64,000 nt of DNA, from positions 496,001 through 560,000 of the forward strand of contig NZ_UWFN01000265.1 of assembly GCF_900602065.1 (NCBI RefSeq). Direction: 5' to 3'. A program made the position numbers and the translations under genes. The notes under the pieces were generated by a model. That model saw only the letters and a list, made by a program, of their open reading frames with translations. It had not been told where the DNA came from and ran no database searches. The stretch is from Pseudomonas viridiflava (GTDB lineage Bacteria; Pseudomonadota; Gammaproteobacteria; Pseudomonadales; Pseudomonadaceae). Position 1 is the stretch's first letter, and every line of letters starts with the position of its first letter. Shown here one piece after another: positions 8,874-16,724 of the stretch.

Positions 8874-10910
8874 ATGTCTCGTCCCTCCCATTTCTTGCTC
8901 TGGCACCTCACGCCACTGGCAGCTGCCATGCTGCTCGTCTCACCTGCCCACGCCGCCAACACTGTTGATCTGCAGCCGCAGGTGATTACCGCCAACCCAC
9001 TGGGCAGCGACCAATTGGCATCCCCGGCAACGGTACTTGAAGGCGACGACCTGACGTTGCAGCAAAAAGGCAGCCTGGGTGAGACGCTCAATAAACAGCC
9101 AGGAGTTTCGTCTTCCTATTTCGGGCCGGGAGCCAGTCGGCCGATCATTCGCGGCCTGGACGGCGACCGGATTCGCATCCTGCGCAACGGCGTGGGCGCG
9201 CTGGACGCATCGTCCCTGTCCTACGACCACGCCGTTCCGCTAGACCCGGTGAACGTCGAGCGCATCGAGATCGTTCGTGGCCCGGCAGCGTTGTTGTATG
9301 GCGGCAATGCCATCGGTGGGGTGGTCAACACCTTCGACAACCGTATCCCGACCGAAGCCATTGAAGGTATCCACGGCGCAGGAGAACTGCGTTACGGCGG
9401 CGCGGACACAACGCGAAGCAGCGCCGGCAAACTTGAAGCCGGTAATGGCCAGTTCGCTTTGCACATCGACGCCAACGCCCGCGAGTTCAACGACCTGCGC
9501 ATCCCTGGCTATGCCCGTACCAGCGAGCAACGCGCAGCCGAGGAAGGTAACGACAAGAAACACCGCCTGAGCAACAGCGACGGTCGACAGGATGGTGGCG
9601 CAGTCGGCGGTTCCTATACCTGGGACGATGGCTACGCGGGTGTGTCCTACAGCAACTATGACTCCAACTACGGATCGCCTGCCGAACAAGACGTGCGCAT
9701 CCGCATGGAGCAACAGCACTATGCGTTTGCGTCGGAAATCCGCAACCTGTCGGGTCCCTTCAGTTCAGTGAAAGTTGACGCGGGTTATACCGAATACGAG
9801 CACCGTGAGATCGAAGGCGGTGAAGTCGGGACCACGTTCAAGAACAAGGGCTATGAGGCCCGCGTTGAAGCGCGTCATCAACCTATTGGCCCGCTTGAAG
9901 GCGTAGTCGGCGCGCAAATTACCCGTGGCGAATTCTCTGCACTGGGCGAAGAAGCGTTCGTGCCGCAGACCGATACTGACGCGGGCGCGCTGTTCATCCT
10001 CGAAGAGCTGCAAGCCACTGAGCGGCTAAAGTTGAGCCTCGGCGGTCGCATCGAACACACCACGGTCGACCCGGACGCCAAAGGCAACGAGCGCTTCGCC
10101 AACGCCGACAACTCCAGCAGCTTCACCGCAGGAAGCCTGTCGTCGGGCGCTGTCTACACCTTGACGCCAATCTGGTCGCTTGCCGCAACGCTGGGATATA
10201 CCGAACGCGCGCCGACCTTCTATGAGCTGTACGCCAACGGCGCACACGTCGCGACCGGCACTTATGAGCGCGGCGATGCAGGTCTTTCCAAAGAAAAAGC
10301 GGTGTCCAGCGATCTGGCCTTGCGCTTTGACAATGGCACCCACAAAGGCAGCGTTGGGGTTTTCTACAGTCATTTCTCCAATTACATCGGTTTGCTGGGC
10401 ACAGGTCGCACGCTGGATGACGATGGCGAAGAAGACGCAGATGGCATTCCGGAATACAACTACTCGGGCGTTCGTGCGCGGTTCAGTGGCGTTGAGGCAC
10501 AAGATCACTGGAAGCTGGGGCAAAACCAGTACGGTAGCCTGGCACTGGAGCTTTCCGGCGATTACACCCGAGCGAAGAACCTCGACACCGGCGAAGCGTT
10601 ACCTCGTATCGCGCCATTGCGTTTGAACAGCGGCCTGTTGTGGGAACTGGACAAATGGCAGGCCCGGATCGATGTGGAGCACGCCAGCGCTCAGCGTCGC
10701 GTGCCGGATAACGAGAGCGGGACTGATGGCTATACGACGCTTGGAGCCAGCGCCGGGTACAAGTTTGATCTGGGTGGCAGCCAGTGGCTGGCTTTCGTCA
10801 ACGGCGAGAACCTGACCAACCAGACCGTGCGCTACGCCAGCTCAATCCTGCGCGACATCGCCCCCGCGCCAGGGCGCAGTATAGAAGTGGGGTTGCGGAC
10901 GACGTTTTGA
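8874..10910 (+). CDS. znuD: TonB-dependent outer-membrane receptor, ZnuD-like
   Basis: 678 residues. Signal peptide at about 1-27 (ending SPAHA). A plug domain follows with GETLNKQPGVSSSYFGPGASRPIIRG and VERIEIVRGPAALLYGGNAIGG, then a beta barrel ending in a terminal Phe (RTTF). AAGGA precedes the ATG. The family includes ZnuD, which takes up zinc or haem-type ligands through the outer membrane with TonB energy. The Zur-like box upstream supports zinc over other substrates, and a charged loop near residues 218-240 (AEEGNDKKHRLSNSDG) could bind metal. The barrel alone does not fix the ligand. Confidence 0.82.
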   Translation: MSRPSHFLLWHLTPLAAAMLLVSPAHAANTVDLQPQVITANPLGSDQLASPATVLEGDDLTLQQKGSLGETLNKQPGVSSSYFGPGASRPIIRGLDGDRIRILRNGVGALDASSLSYDHAVPLDPVNVERIEIVRGPAALLYGGNAIGGVVNTFDNRIPTEAIEGIHGAGELRYGGADTTRSSAGKLEAGNGQFALHIDANAREFNDLRIPGYARTSEQRAAEEGNDKKHRLSNSDGRQDGGAVGGSYTWDDGYAGVSYSNYDSNYGSPAEQDVRIRMEQQHYAFASEIRNLSGPFSSVKVDAGYTEYEHREIEGGEVGTTFKNKGYEARVEARHQPIGPLEGVVGAQITRGEFSALGEEAFVPQTDTDAGALFILEELQATERLKLSLGGRIEHTTVDPDAKGNERFANADNSSSFTAGSLSSGAVYTLTPIWSLAATLGYTERAPTFYELYANGAHVATGTYERGDAGLSKEKAVSSDLALRFDNGTHKGSVGVFYSHFSNYIGLLGTGRTLDDDGEEDADGIPEYNYSGVRARFSGVEAQDHWKLGQNQYGSLALELSGDYTRAKNLDTGEALPRIAPLRLNSGLLWELDKWQARIDVEHASAQRRVPDNESGTDGYTTLGASAGYKFDLGGSQWLAFVNGENLTNQTVRYASSILRDIAPAPGRSIEVGLRTTF

Positions 10911-10970
10911 TTAGATCCAAAGCCGCCCGCGCGCAATGTGCGGGTGGTAAAAACCTGCGTCGATCGCCTT

Positions 10971-11040
10971 GTAGGAGCTGCCGAAGGCTGCGATGGCATT
11001 CGGTCTGACACACCGCCTCGCAGCCTTCGGCAGCTCCTAC
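10971..11040. repeat. REP inverted pair
   Basis: gtaggagctgccgaaggctg and its exact inverted copy, in the 420-base gap between the TonB receptor and oprB. Confidence 0.85.
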
Positions 11041-11059
11041 AGGAGTGGTGTAGAACCTG

Positions 11060-11145
11060 TTGGAGCGAGGCTTGCCCGCGAAGGGAATACATCGATAGTA
11101 ACGAGACACCGCGTGACGGTTATTCGCGGCAAGCCTCGCGCCAAC
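11060..11145. repeat. REP inverted pair (second family)
   Basis: ttggagcgaggcttgcccgc and inverted gcggcaagcctcgcgccaa flank a roughly 45-base centre, directly after the previous pair. The rest of the gap (11146-11332) holds the oprB leader, with a small GCGGC/GCCGC stem followed by cttttttc at about 11280-11310. No gene is seen. Confidence 0.75.
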
Positions 11146-11332
11146 AGACCGTCCTCCCCACTGTTGCAATCCCCGCAATGATCCATGTCAGTTTTGTTGC
11201 TTTTTACAAACTCGATAGCCCCCTATCATTACAACCTGCCAGCTGAACCGATTTTGCAACCTCTAAATACGTTGCGAAGCCGCGGCATAGCGCCGCACGC
11301 CTTTTTTCAAATAACTCAAAAGAACGATACCT

Positions 11333-12715
11333 ATGTCTGCCGACCCGAGACGTTTTTTGGCTATTGCCCTGCCCTTCCCTTCACGCCGTCGCTTGACTGC
11401 CAGGCTCTGTGGGCTCGCCGCTGCAGGCCTTGCCAGCTGTGTTCAGGCCGCCCCGGCATTCGACAGTGATTCGCCATGGATGCTGGGCGACTGGGGCGGT
11501 AAACGCACCGAGCTGTCGCAACAAGGCTACGACTTCAAACTCGACTACACCGCCGAAATGGGCTCCAACCTGCACGGTGGTTACAGCCACGACAACGCGG
11601 TGCGTTACAGCGACCAGTACGCGCTCGGTGCTCACCTCGATCTGCAGAAGATTCTCGGCTGGCACGATGCAGAGTTTCAACTGACCGTGACCAACCGCAA
11701 CGGTGACAACATCAGCAACGACCGGGTCAGTGACCCGCGCACCGGCACGCTGTCTTCGTCACAAGAAGTCTGGGGGCGTGGCAGCGTTACCCGCCTGACG
11801 CAGCTGTGGTATCAGCAAAAATTCTTTGATCAGGCCTTGAGTATCAAGCTGGGCCGATTCAATCAGGGCGAAGACTTCGGCAGTTTCCCCTGCGACTTCC
11901 AGAACCTTTCACTTTGTGGCTCTCAAGTCGGTAACTGGGATGGCGGCACCGTTTACAACTGGCCGGTCAGCCAGTGGGCGATGCGCATCAAATATCAGAT
12001 CACTCCCGAATTCTTCGCCCAGATCGGCGCATTCGAGCAAAACCCGTCGAATCTGGAAAACGACAACGGCTTCAAGCTCAGCGGCAGCGGCACTCAAGGC
12101 GCAGTCTTGCCGGTTGAGCTGGTCTGGTCGCCCAAGGTCAATGGTCTCCCAGGCGAATATCGCGCCGGTTATTACTACAGCACCGCCGACAGCCAGGACG
12201 TTTACAACAACAGCAACGGGCAGTCCGCGGCGTTAACCGACAGCGCCTACCGCGGAGCGTCGAGCAAACATGGCATGTGGTTGAACCTGTTGCAGCAGGT
12301 GACCAGCCGCGACGGCGATCAAAGCCGCGGGTTGAGCGTATTCGCCAACGGCACAATGCACGACAAGAAGACCAACATGGTCGACAACTACGTCGCTGTC
12401 GGCGCGTTTTATAAAGGCCCGTTCGACGCGCGTCCCAAAGATGATATCGGCCTCGCCGTCTCGCGCATCCACGTCAACCCTGCCTACCGCAAAAATGCCG
12501 CCGCACGTAATCAGGCGGCCGCTGTTTTCGACTACAACGATCCGGCTTTCACGCCCCTGCAAGACACTGAATACAACGCCGAGCTGTATTACGGCGTGCA
12601 CCTGACCAACTGGCTGACGGTGCGCCCGAATCTGCAGTTCGTTCGCCATCCCGGTGGCGTGGACAAGGTGGACGATGCGTTGGTGGCGGGCCTGAAAATT
12701 CAGTCATCGTTCTGA
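11333..12715 (+). CDS. oprB: Carbohydrate-selective porin OprB
   Basis: 460 residues, close to the family size. A long Arg-containing N-region and hydrophobic stretch end near VQAAPAFDSD, giving a signal peptide of about 40 residues. The mature start SPWMLGDWGGKRTELSQQGYDF is characteristic of OprB, and the protein ends in Phe like outer-membrane barrels. It lets glucose and related sugars cross the outer membrane. The next gene is the periplasm-facing glucose dehydrogenase, so the pair admits and oxidises glucose. The ribosome site at the ATG is weak. Confidence 0.9.
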   Translation: MSADPRRFLAIALPFPSRRRLTARLCGLAAAGLASCVQAAPAFDSDSPWMLGDWGGKRTELSQQGYDFKLDYTAEMGSNLHGGYSHDNAVRYSDQYALGAHLDLQKILGWHDAEFQLTVTNRNGDNISNDRVSDPRTGTLSSSQEVWGRGSVTRLTQLWYQQKFFDQALSIKLGRFNQGEDFGSFPCDFQNLSLCGSQVGNWDGGTVYNWPVSQWAMRIKYQITPEFFAQIGAFEQNPSNLENDNGFKLSGSGTQGAVLPVELVWSPKVNGLPGEYRAGYYYSTADSQDVYNNSNGQSAALTDSAYRGASSKHGMWLNLLQQVTSRDGDQSRGLSVFANGTMHDKKTNMVDNYVAVGAFYKGPFDARPKDDIGLAVSRIHVNPAYRKNAAARNQAAAVFDYNDPAFTPLQDTEYNAELYYGVHLTNWLTVRPNLQFVRHPGGVDKVDDALVAGLKIQSSF

Positions 12716-12800
12716 CCGACGGCTGATTTCTGCTGTCATTAGTTCGTATCAACAACTAGTTTCAAAGTATTGCAGGCAATTCCTCCGCGAATCCTGCGCG

Positions 12801-12808
12801 AATAACAA
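12801..12808 (+). promoter_or_regulatory. Possible Crc/Hfq CA motif in gcd leader
   Basis: AATAACAA matches AAYAAYAA exactly. It lies 38 bases before the gcd ATG rather than on the ribosome site, so catabolite control is only a suggestion. Confidence 0.3.
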
Positions 12809-12846
12809 AGCTTCATCACTTAAATCTGTCCTTGGAGATTCACACT

Positions 12847-15261
12847 ATGAGCACTGACGGTGCTTTGAGTAAAAATCGCCTGCTACCGACATTGCTCGGG
12901 CTGGTGATACTGCTGATGGGCCTGGTCCTGCTGGGCCTGGGCGTCAAACTGCTGCAGCTGGGCGGTTCGCTGTATTACTTGCTGGCAGGCATTGGCTTCG
13001 CGGTGACGGGCATTCTGCTCATCACCGGACGCCGGGCGGCATTCGGCCTGTACGCACTGATCCTGTTCGCCAGCACCGTCTGGGCTTTGTGGGAAGTGGG
13101 TCTTGACTGGTGGCAACTGGTGCCGCGTCTGGCGCTGTGGTTTGCCTTGGGCATCGTCATGTTGCTGCCATGGTTCCGCCGCCCCGTCCTGCGTGGCGAG
13201 CCTGGCGGTAAAGGCACCGGCGCACTGACCGTTGCCGTAGTGCTGGCAGGCCTCACTGCGCTGGCCAGCCAGTTCACCAACCCCGGTGAAATCAAGGGTC
13301 AACTGGACCGTGACACTGCGGGCACCACCAGTGCCGCGCCAGCCATGCCTGATGGCGACTGGCAGTCCTACGGGCGCACTGGTTTCGGTGACCGTTACTC
13401 GCCACTGGCACAGATCACGCCGGACAACGCCAGCAAACTGGTACCGGCCTGGACCTATCGCACGGGCGATATTCCGGGGCCGAACGATCCAGGTGAAACC
13501 ACTGCCGAGAACACGCCGCTGAAGGTCAACGGCATGCTTTACGTGTGTACTCCGCACAGCCAGGTGATTGCCCTCGATCCGGACACCGGCAAGGAAATCT
13601 GGCGCTACGATCCGAAGATCAGCACCCAGAACGCAGCCAACTTCAAAGGCTGGGCGCACATGACCTGCCGTGGCGTGTCGTATCACGATGACGCCGCTTA
13701 TGCCGCAGCGCCAGCGCAAAGCCCGGCAGCACCGGCTGCTGCTTCCGCGGCGAGCAACGCTTGCCCACGCCGTATCTTCCTGCCAACGGCCGACACTCGC
13801 CTGATCGCATTGAACGCCGACACCGGCAAAGTCTGTGAAGACTTCGGTAACAAGGGCGCCATCGACCTGAGCGCCAACATCGGCACTTTCGCGCCGGGCG
13901 GTTACTACTCCACCTCGCCACCTGCCGTGACCAAGGACCTGGTAGTGATTGGTGGCCACGTCACCGATAACGTTTCGGTTGATGAACCTTCGGGCGTGAT
14001 CCGCGCGTTCGACGTCCACACCGGCCGTCTGGTCTGGAACTGGGACAGCGGCAATCCGGACGATACGACTCCGCTTGCAGCGGGCCAGTCTTACACCCGC
14101 AACTCGCCCAACATGTGGTCGATGTTCGCCGTCGACGAAAAACTCGGCATGCTTTACCTGCCGATGGGCAACCAGACTCCGGATCAATGGGGCGGCGACC
14201 GTACTGACGAGTCGGAGAAATACAGCGCCAGTATCGTGGCTCTGGACATCGCGTCCGGCAAAGTCCGCTGGAACATGCAACTGACTCACCATGACCTGTG
14301 GGACATGGACGTGGGCGGTCAGCCGACCCTCATGGACATGAAAACCGCCGACGGCATCAAGCCGGCAGTACTGGTATCGACCAAGCAGGGCAGCATCTAC
14401 GTGCTGGACCGCAGCAATGGTCAACCGATCATCCCGATCAATGAAGTACCGGTTCCACAAGGCGCAGTAGCGGGCGATCGCACCTCGCCAACCCAGCCCA
14501 AGTCCGACCTGAACTTCATGCCGCCGCCGTTGAAAGAACGCGACATGTGGGGTGTGACACCATTTGATCAGGCGCTGTGCCGGATCGACTTCAAATCGCT
14601 GCGCTACGACGGCCCGTTCACGCCGCCATCGCTGCAAGGTTCGATCGTCTATCCAGGTAACTTCGGCGTGTTCGACTGGGGCGGTATTTCGGTCGATCCG
14701 GTTCGCCAGATCGCATTTGTCAACCCGAGCTACATGGCTTTCCGCTCCAAACTGGTACCCGCGGCAGAAGTCGAAGGCGGCCCGGGTCGCAAGAGCGAAA
14801 CCGAAGGTGTACAGCCGAACAAAGGCGCGCCATATGGCGTAATCCTTGAAGCGCTGCTGTCGCCGATGGGCCTGCCTTGCCAGGCACCGGCCTGGGGTTA
14901 CGTGGCCGCAGTTGATCTGACCAACCATCAGACTATCTGGAAGCACAAGAACGGCACCGTGCGTGACAGCTCGCCGGTTCCGATTCCACTGTCCATGGGT
15001 GTTCCAAGCCTGGGCGGCACGTTTACCACTGCCGGTGGCGTAGCGTTCCTCAGCGGTACCCTGGACCAATACCTGCGTGCTTACGACGTTCGTAACGGCA
15101 AGCAGTTGTGGGAAGGCCGCCTGCCAGCAGGCGCACAAACCACACCGATGACCTACACCGGCAAGGACGGCAAGCAATACGTGCTGGTTGTTGCAGGCGG
15201 TCACGGTTCGCTAGGCACCAAGCAAGGCGACTACGTGATGGCGTTCAAACTGCCGGATTGA
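12847..15261 (+). CDS. gcd: Membrane-bound PQQ-dependent glucose dehydrogenase
   Basis: 804 residues, the normal size for Gcd. Five membrane helices occupy about residues 10-130. An eight-bladed quinoprotein domain follows (WQSYGRTGFGDRYSPLAQIT, WAHMTCRGVSYHDD, THHDLWDMDVGGQPTL). It oxidises glucose to gluconolactone on the periplasmic face and passes electrons to ubiquinone. ATG 12847 is chosen because GGAG lies ten bases upstream; a TTG at 12832 is in frame but overlaps that site. The gene ends at a strong terminator and follows oprB. Confidence 0.95.
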   Translation: MSTDGALSKNRLLPTLLGLVILLMGLVLLGLGVKLLQLGGSLYYLLAGIGFAVTGILLITGRRAAFGLYALILFASTVWALWEVGLDWWQLVPRLALWFALGIVMLLPWFRRPVLRGEPGGKGTGALTVAVVLAGLTALASQFTNPGEIKGQLDRDTAGTTSAAPAMPDGDWQSYGRTGFGDRYSPLAQITPDNASKLVPAWTYRTGDIPGPNDPGETTAENTPLKVNGMLYVCTPHSQVIALDPDTGKEIWRYDPKISTQNAANFKGWAHMTCRGVSYHDDAAYAAAPAQSPAAPAAASAASNACPRRIFLPTADTRLIALNADTGKVCEDFGNKGAIDLSANIGTFAPGGYYSTSPPAVTKDLVVIGGHVTDNVSVDEPSGVIRAFDVHTGRLVWNWDSGNPDDTTPLAAGQSYTRNSPNMWSMFAVDEKLGMLYLPMGNQTPDQWGGDRTDESEKYSASIVALDIASGKVRWNMQLTHHDLWDMDVGGQPTLMDMKTADGIKPAVLVSTKQGSIYVLDRSNGQPIIPINEVPVPQGAVAGDRTSPTQPKSDLNFMPPPLKERDMWGVTPFDQALCRIDFKSLRYDGPFTPPSLQGSIVYPGNFGVFDWGGISVDPVRQIAFVNPSYMAFRSKLVPAAEVEGGPGRKSETEGVQPNKGAPYGVILEALLSPMGLPCQAPAWGYVAAVDLTNHQTIWKHKNGTVRDSSPVPIPLSMGVPSLGGTFTTAGGVAFLSGTLDQYLRAYDVRNGKQLWEGRLPAGAQTTPMTYTGKDGKQYVLVVAGGHGSLGTKQGDYVMAFKLPD

Positions 15262-15280
15262 TGATTTGCTGATGCAATGA

Positions 15281-15315
15281 AAAAGGCGGCCCTCGAAAGA
15301 TGGCCGCCTTTTTTG
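15281..15315 (+). terminator. Rho-independent terminator of gcd
   Basis: Stem aaaggcggcc/ggccgccttt with a short loop, followed by a run of T, 20 bases after the gcd stop. Confidence 0.9.
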
Positions 15316-15316
15316 T

Positions 15317-15403
15317 GTGGGAGCAGAGCTTGCTCGCGATAAGGCTGGATACGGTTCAACTTAGATTGCGTCCAGCCTTATCGCGAGCAAGCTCTGCTCC
15401 CAC
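15317..15403. repeat. REP inverted pair
   Basis: gtgggagcagagcttgctcg and inverted cgagcaagctctgctcccac; the inner part (ataaggctgga/tccagccttat) is also complementary, giving a near-continuous long hairpin. Confidence 0.85.
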
Positions 15404-15435
15404 AGGTATCATCCCCTTTAGAGTTTTGCGCCGAC

Positions 15436-15855
15436 TTACTTCTCGATCACGTCCCCGCGCATTGGCGCCAGCCGGGCGATCAAGCGATTCTGGTTGGGTA
15501 CTGAGATACCCTCGGCATCCATGGCGTCGATCAGGTTTTCAACCAGCGCGTTGAAATCACTGCGTGTCAGGTTCTGACCCTTGTGGGATTCGGCCATGGT
15601 GTCACCGGTGTATTTACAAGGGCCGCCCGCTTCGACACACAACTGCTCAACCAGTTTGTCGCGCAGACGCACGATATCGATTTTCTTGAAGTGCTCGCCG
15701 ATGCGCTTATCTTTCACTGAAATGATGAGCATGCCTTCGACGATGCGCTGAATCCCGGCGCGCTGTCCAAGGCCCTGATAAAGACTGTCATCCTTGGGCG
15801 GTTGCTGAGCACAACCGACCAGCAACGCAAACAGAAACCAGCTCAGCAGGCGCAT
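15436..15855 (-). CDS. Group 1 truncated haemoglobin with lipoprotein signal
   Basis: 139 residues. The N-terminus ends in LLVGC, a lipobox, so the globin is predicted to be a lipid-anchored envelope protein. SLYQGLGQRAGIQRIVEGML and ESHKGQNLTRSDFNALVENL match the trHbN fold, the His in ESHKG being the likely haem ligand. It is the last gene of a four-gene minus-strand operon with a cupredoxin-like protein, a GGDEF/EAL protein and a DUF3034 protein, two bases downstream of the latter. A role in NO or oxygen chemistry feeding a c-di-GMP response is a reasonable guess but not shown. Confidence 0.85.
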   Translation of the reverse strand: MRLLSWFLFALLVGCAQQPPKDDSLYQGLGQRAGIQRIVEGMLIISVKDKRIGEHFKKIDIVRLRDKLVEQLCVEAGGPCKYTGDTMAESHKGQNLTRSDFNALVENLIDAMDAEGISVPNQNRLIARLAPMRGDVIEK

Positions 15856-15857
15856 GA

Positions 15858-16721
15858 TCAGAAACTCCCCTGAATGGACAGATAGGCCCCGTTCTGGTTT
15901 TCAAGCGTAGCGATTTCTCCTAGCTTGGCGTAAGCCAGCACCACGGAGAGATGCTTGTTAGGGAAATAGCCCACAAACAAATCAGCCCAATCGCTCTCGC
16001 CGGCAAAAGAAAGGTTGTCCGGTTTCTCACGGTACTCGACACCCACAGCCCAGCGCGGGTTGAACAGCACCGCAACTGAACCCTCCTTGAGCACACTGCG
16101 AGTATCACGACGATCACCGCCGAACCCCAGCAAACCGGTTTCATTGGCGCGGCTGTAACGCACACCGCCGTTAACCACCAGGTTGTAACCAAACGCCGCC
16201 CCCATGAACAGGCGACTGGCAGTCAGGTAGCCCTCGACGTCCGAATCGCGCTTGGCGCCAATAAGGCTGGGGATCAGGAAGTCATTCTGCTTCTTGTATT
16301 CAATGCCCAATGACACTTGCGGCAAGGTGTCGTAGATCAGGTCACCAAACAATCGCACCTTCACACCGAAGATATCCTGGGTCAGGTTGTCTTCCGGCAA
16401 GCTCAGATCTTTTTGCAGCGTACCCAGGTCAAAACGCTGATGGGCGTAAGACAATTCCACGCGGTTGCCATAAGCGACCGACATGCCCGCTACGTCCAGC
16501 GTGTAATCCGGCAGGTCGACATGGGTCGCAAAGACGCTGGTGCCCCACTCGCCCTGTTCGCCATAACCGGTCAGCACGGCCCACGGAATAATCCCGCCAC
16601 CCGCTGCACCTTCAATGCTGGATGCACCTCCCGTCGCAATCAAACGACCATTGTCAGCCTCTGCAATTGGCATGAAGGCGCCCAGAACACAGCTCAGCAC
16701 GACCGAATATTTGTAATTCAT
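15858..16721 (-). CDS. DUF3034 family outer-membrane-like protein
   Basis: 287 residues. Signal peptide ends near IAEADNG, then GGASSIEGAAGGGIIPWAVLTGYG, the conserved opening of DUF3034 proteins. Alternating aromatic/polar strands and a C-terminal Phe (LSIQGSF) suggest a small outer-membrane beta barrel. It sits three bases after the GGDEF/EAL gene and two before the globin gene, so it belongs to the same transcript. No substrate can be inferred. Confidence 0.8.
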   Translation of the reverse strand: MNYKYSVVLSCVLGAFMPIAEADNGRLIATGGASSIEGAAGGGIIPWAVLTGYGEQGEWGTSVFATHVDLPDYTLDVAGMSVAYGNRVELSYAHQRFDLGTLQKDLSLPEDNLTQDIFGVKVRLFGDLIYDTLPQVSLGIEYKKQNDFLIPSLIGAKRDSDVEGYLTASRLFMGAAFGYNLVVNGGVRYSRANETGLLGFGGDRRDTRSVLKEGSVAVLFNPRWAVGVEYREKPDNLSFAGESDWADLFVGYFPNKHLSVVLAYAKLGEIATLENQNGAYLSIQGSF

Positions 16722-16724
16722 AGC

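Noticed and set aside
12883..15204. A 773-codon open frame on the minus strand opposite gcd
   Set aside because: Product has no sensible hydrophobic or domain pattern and is Arg/His/Gln-rich; it is the antisense shadow of a real, fully recognisable G+C-rich gene.
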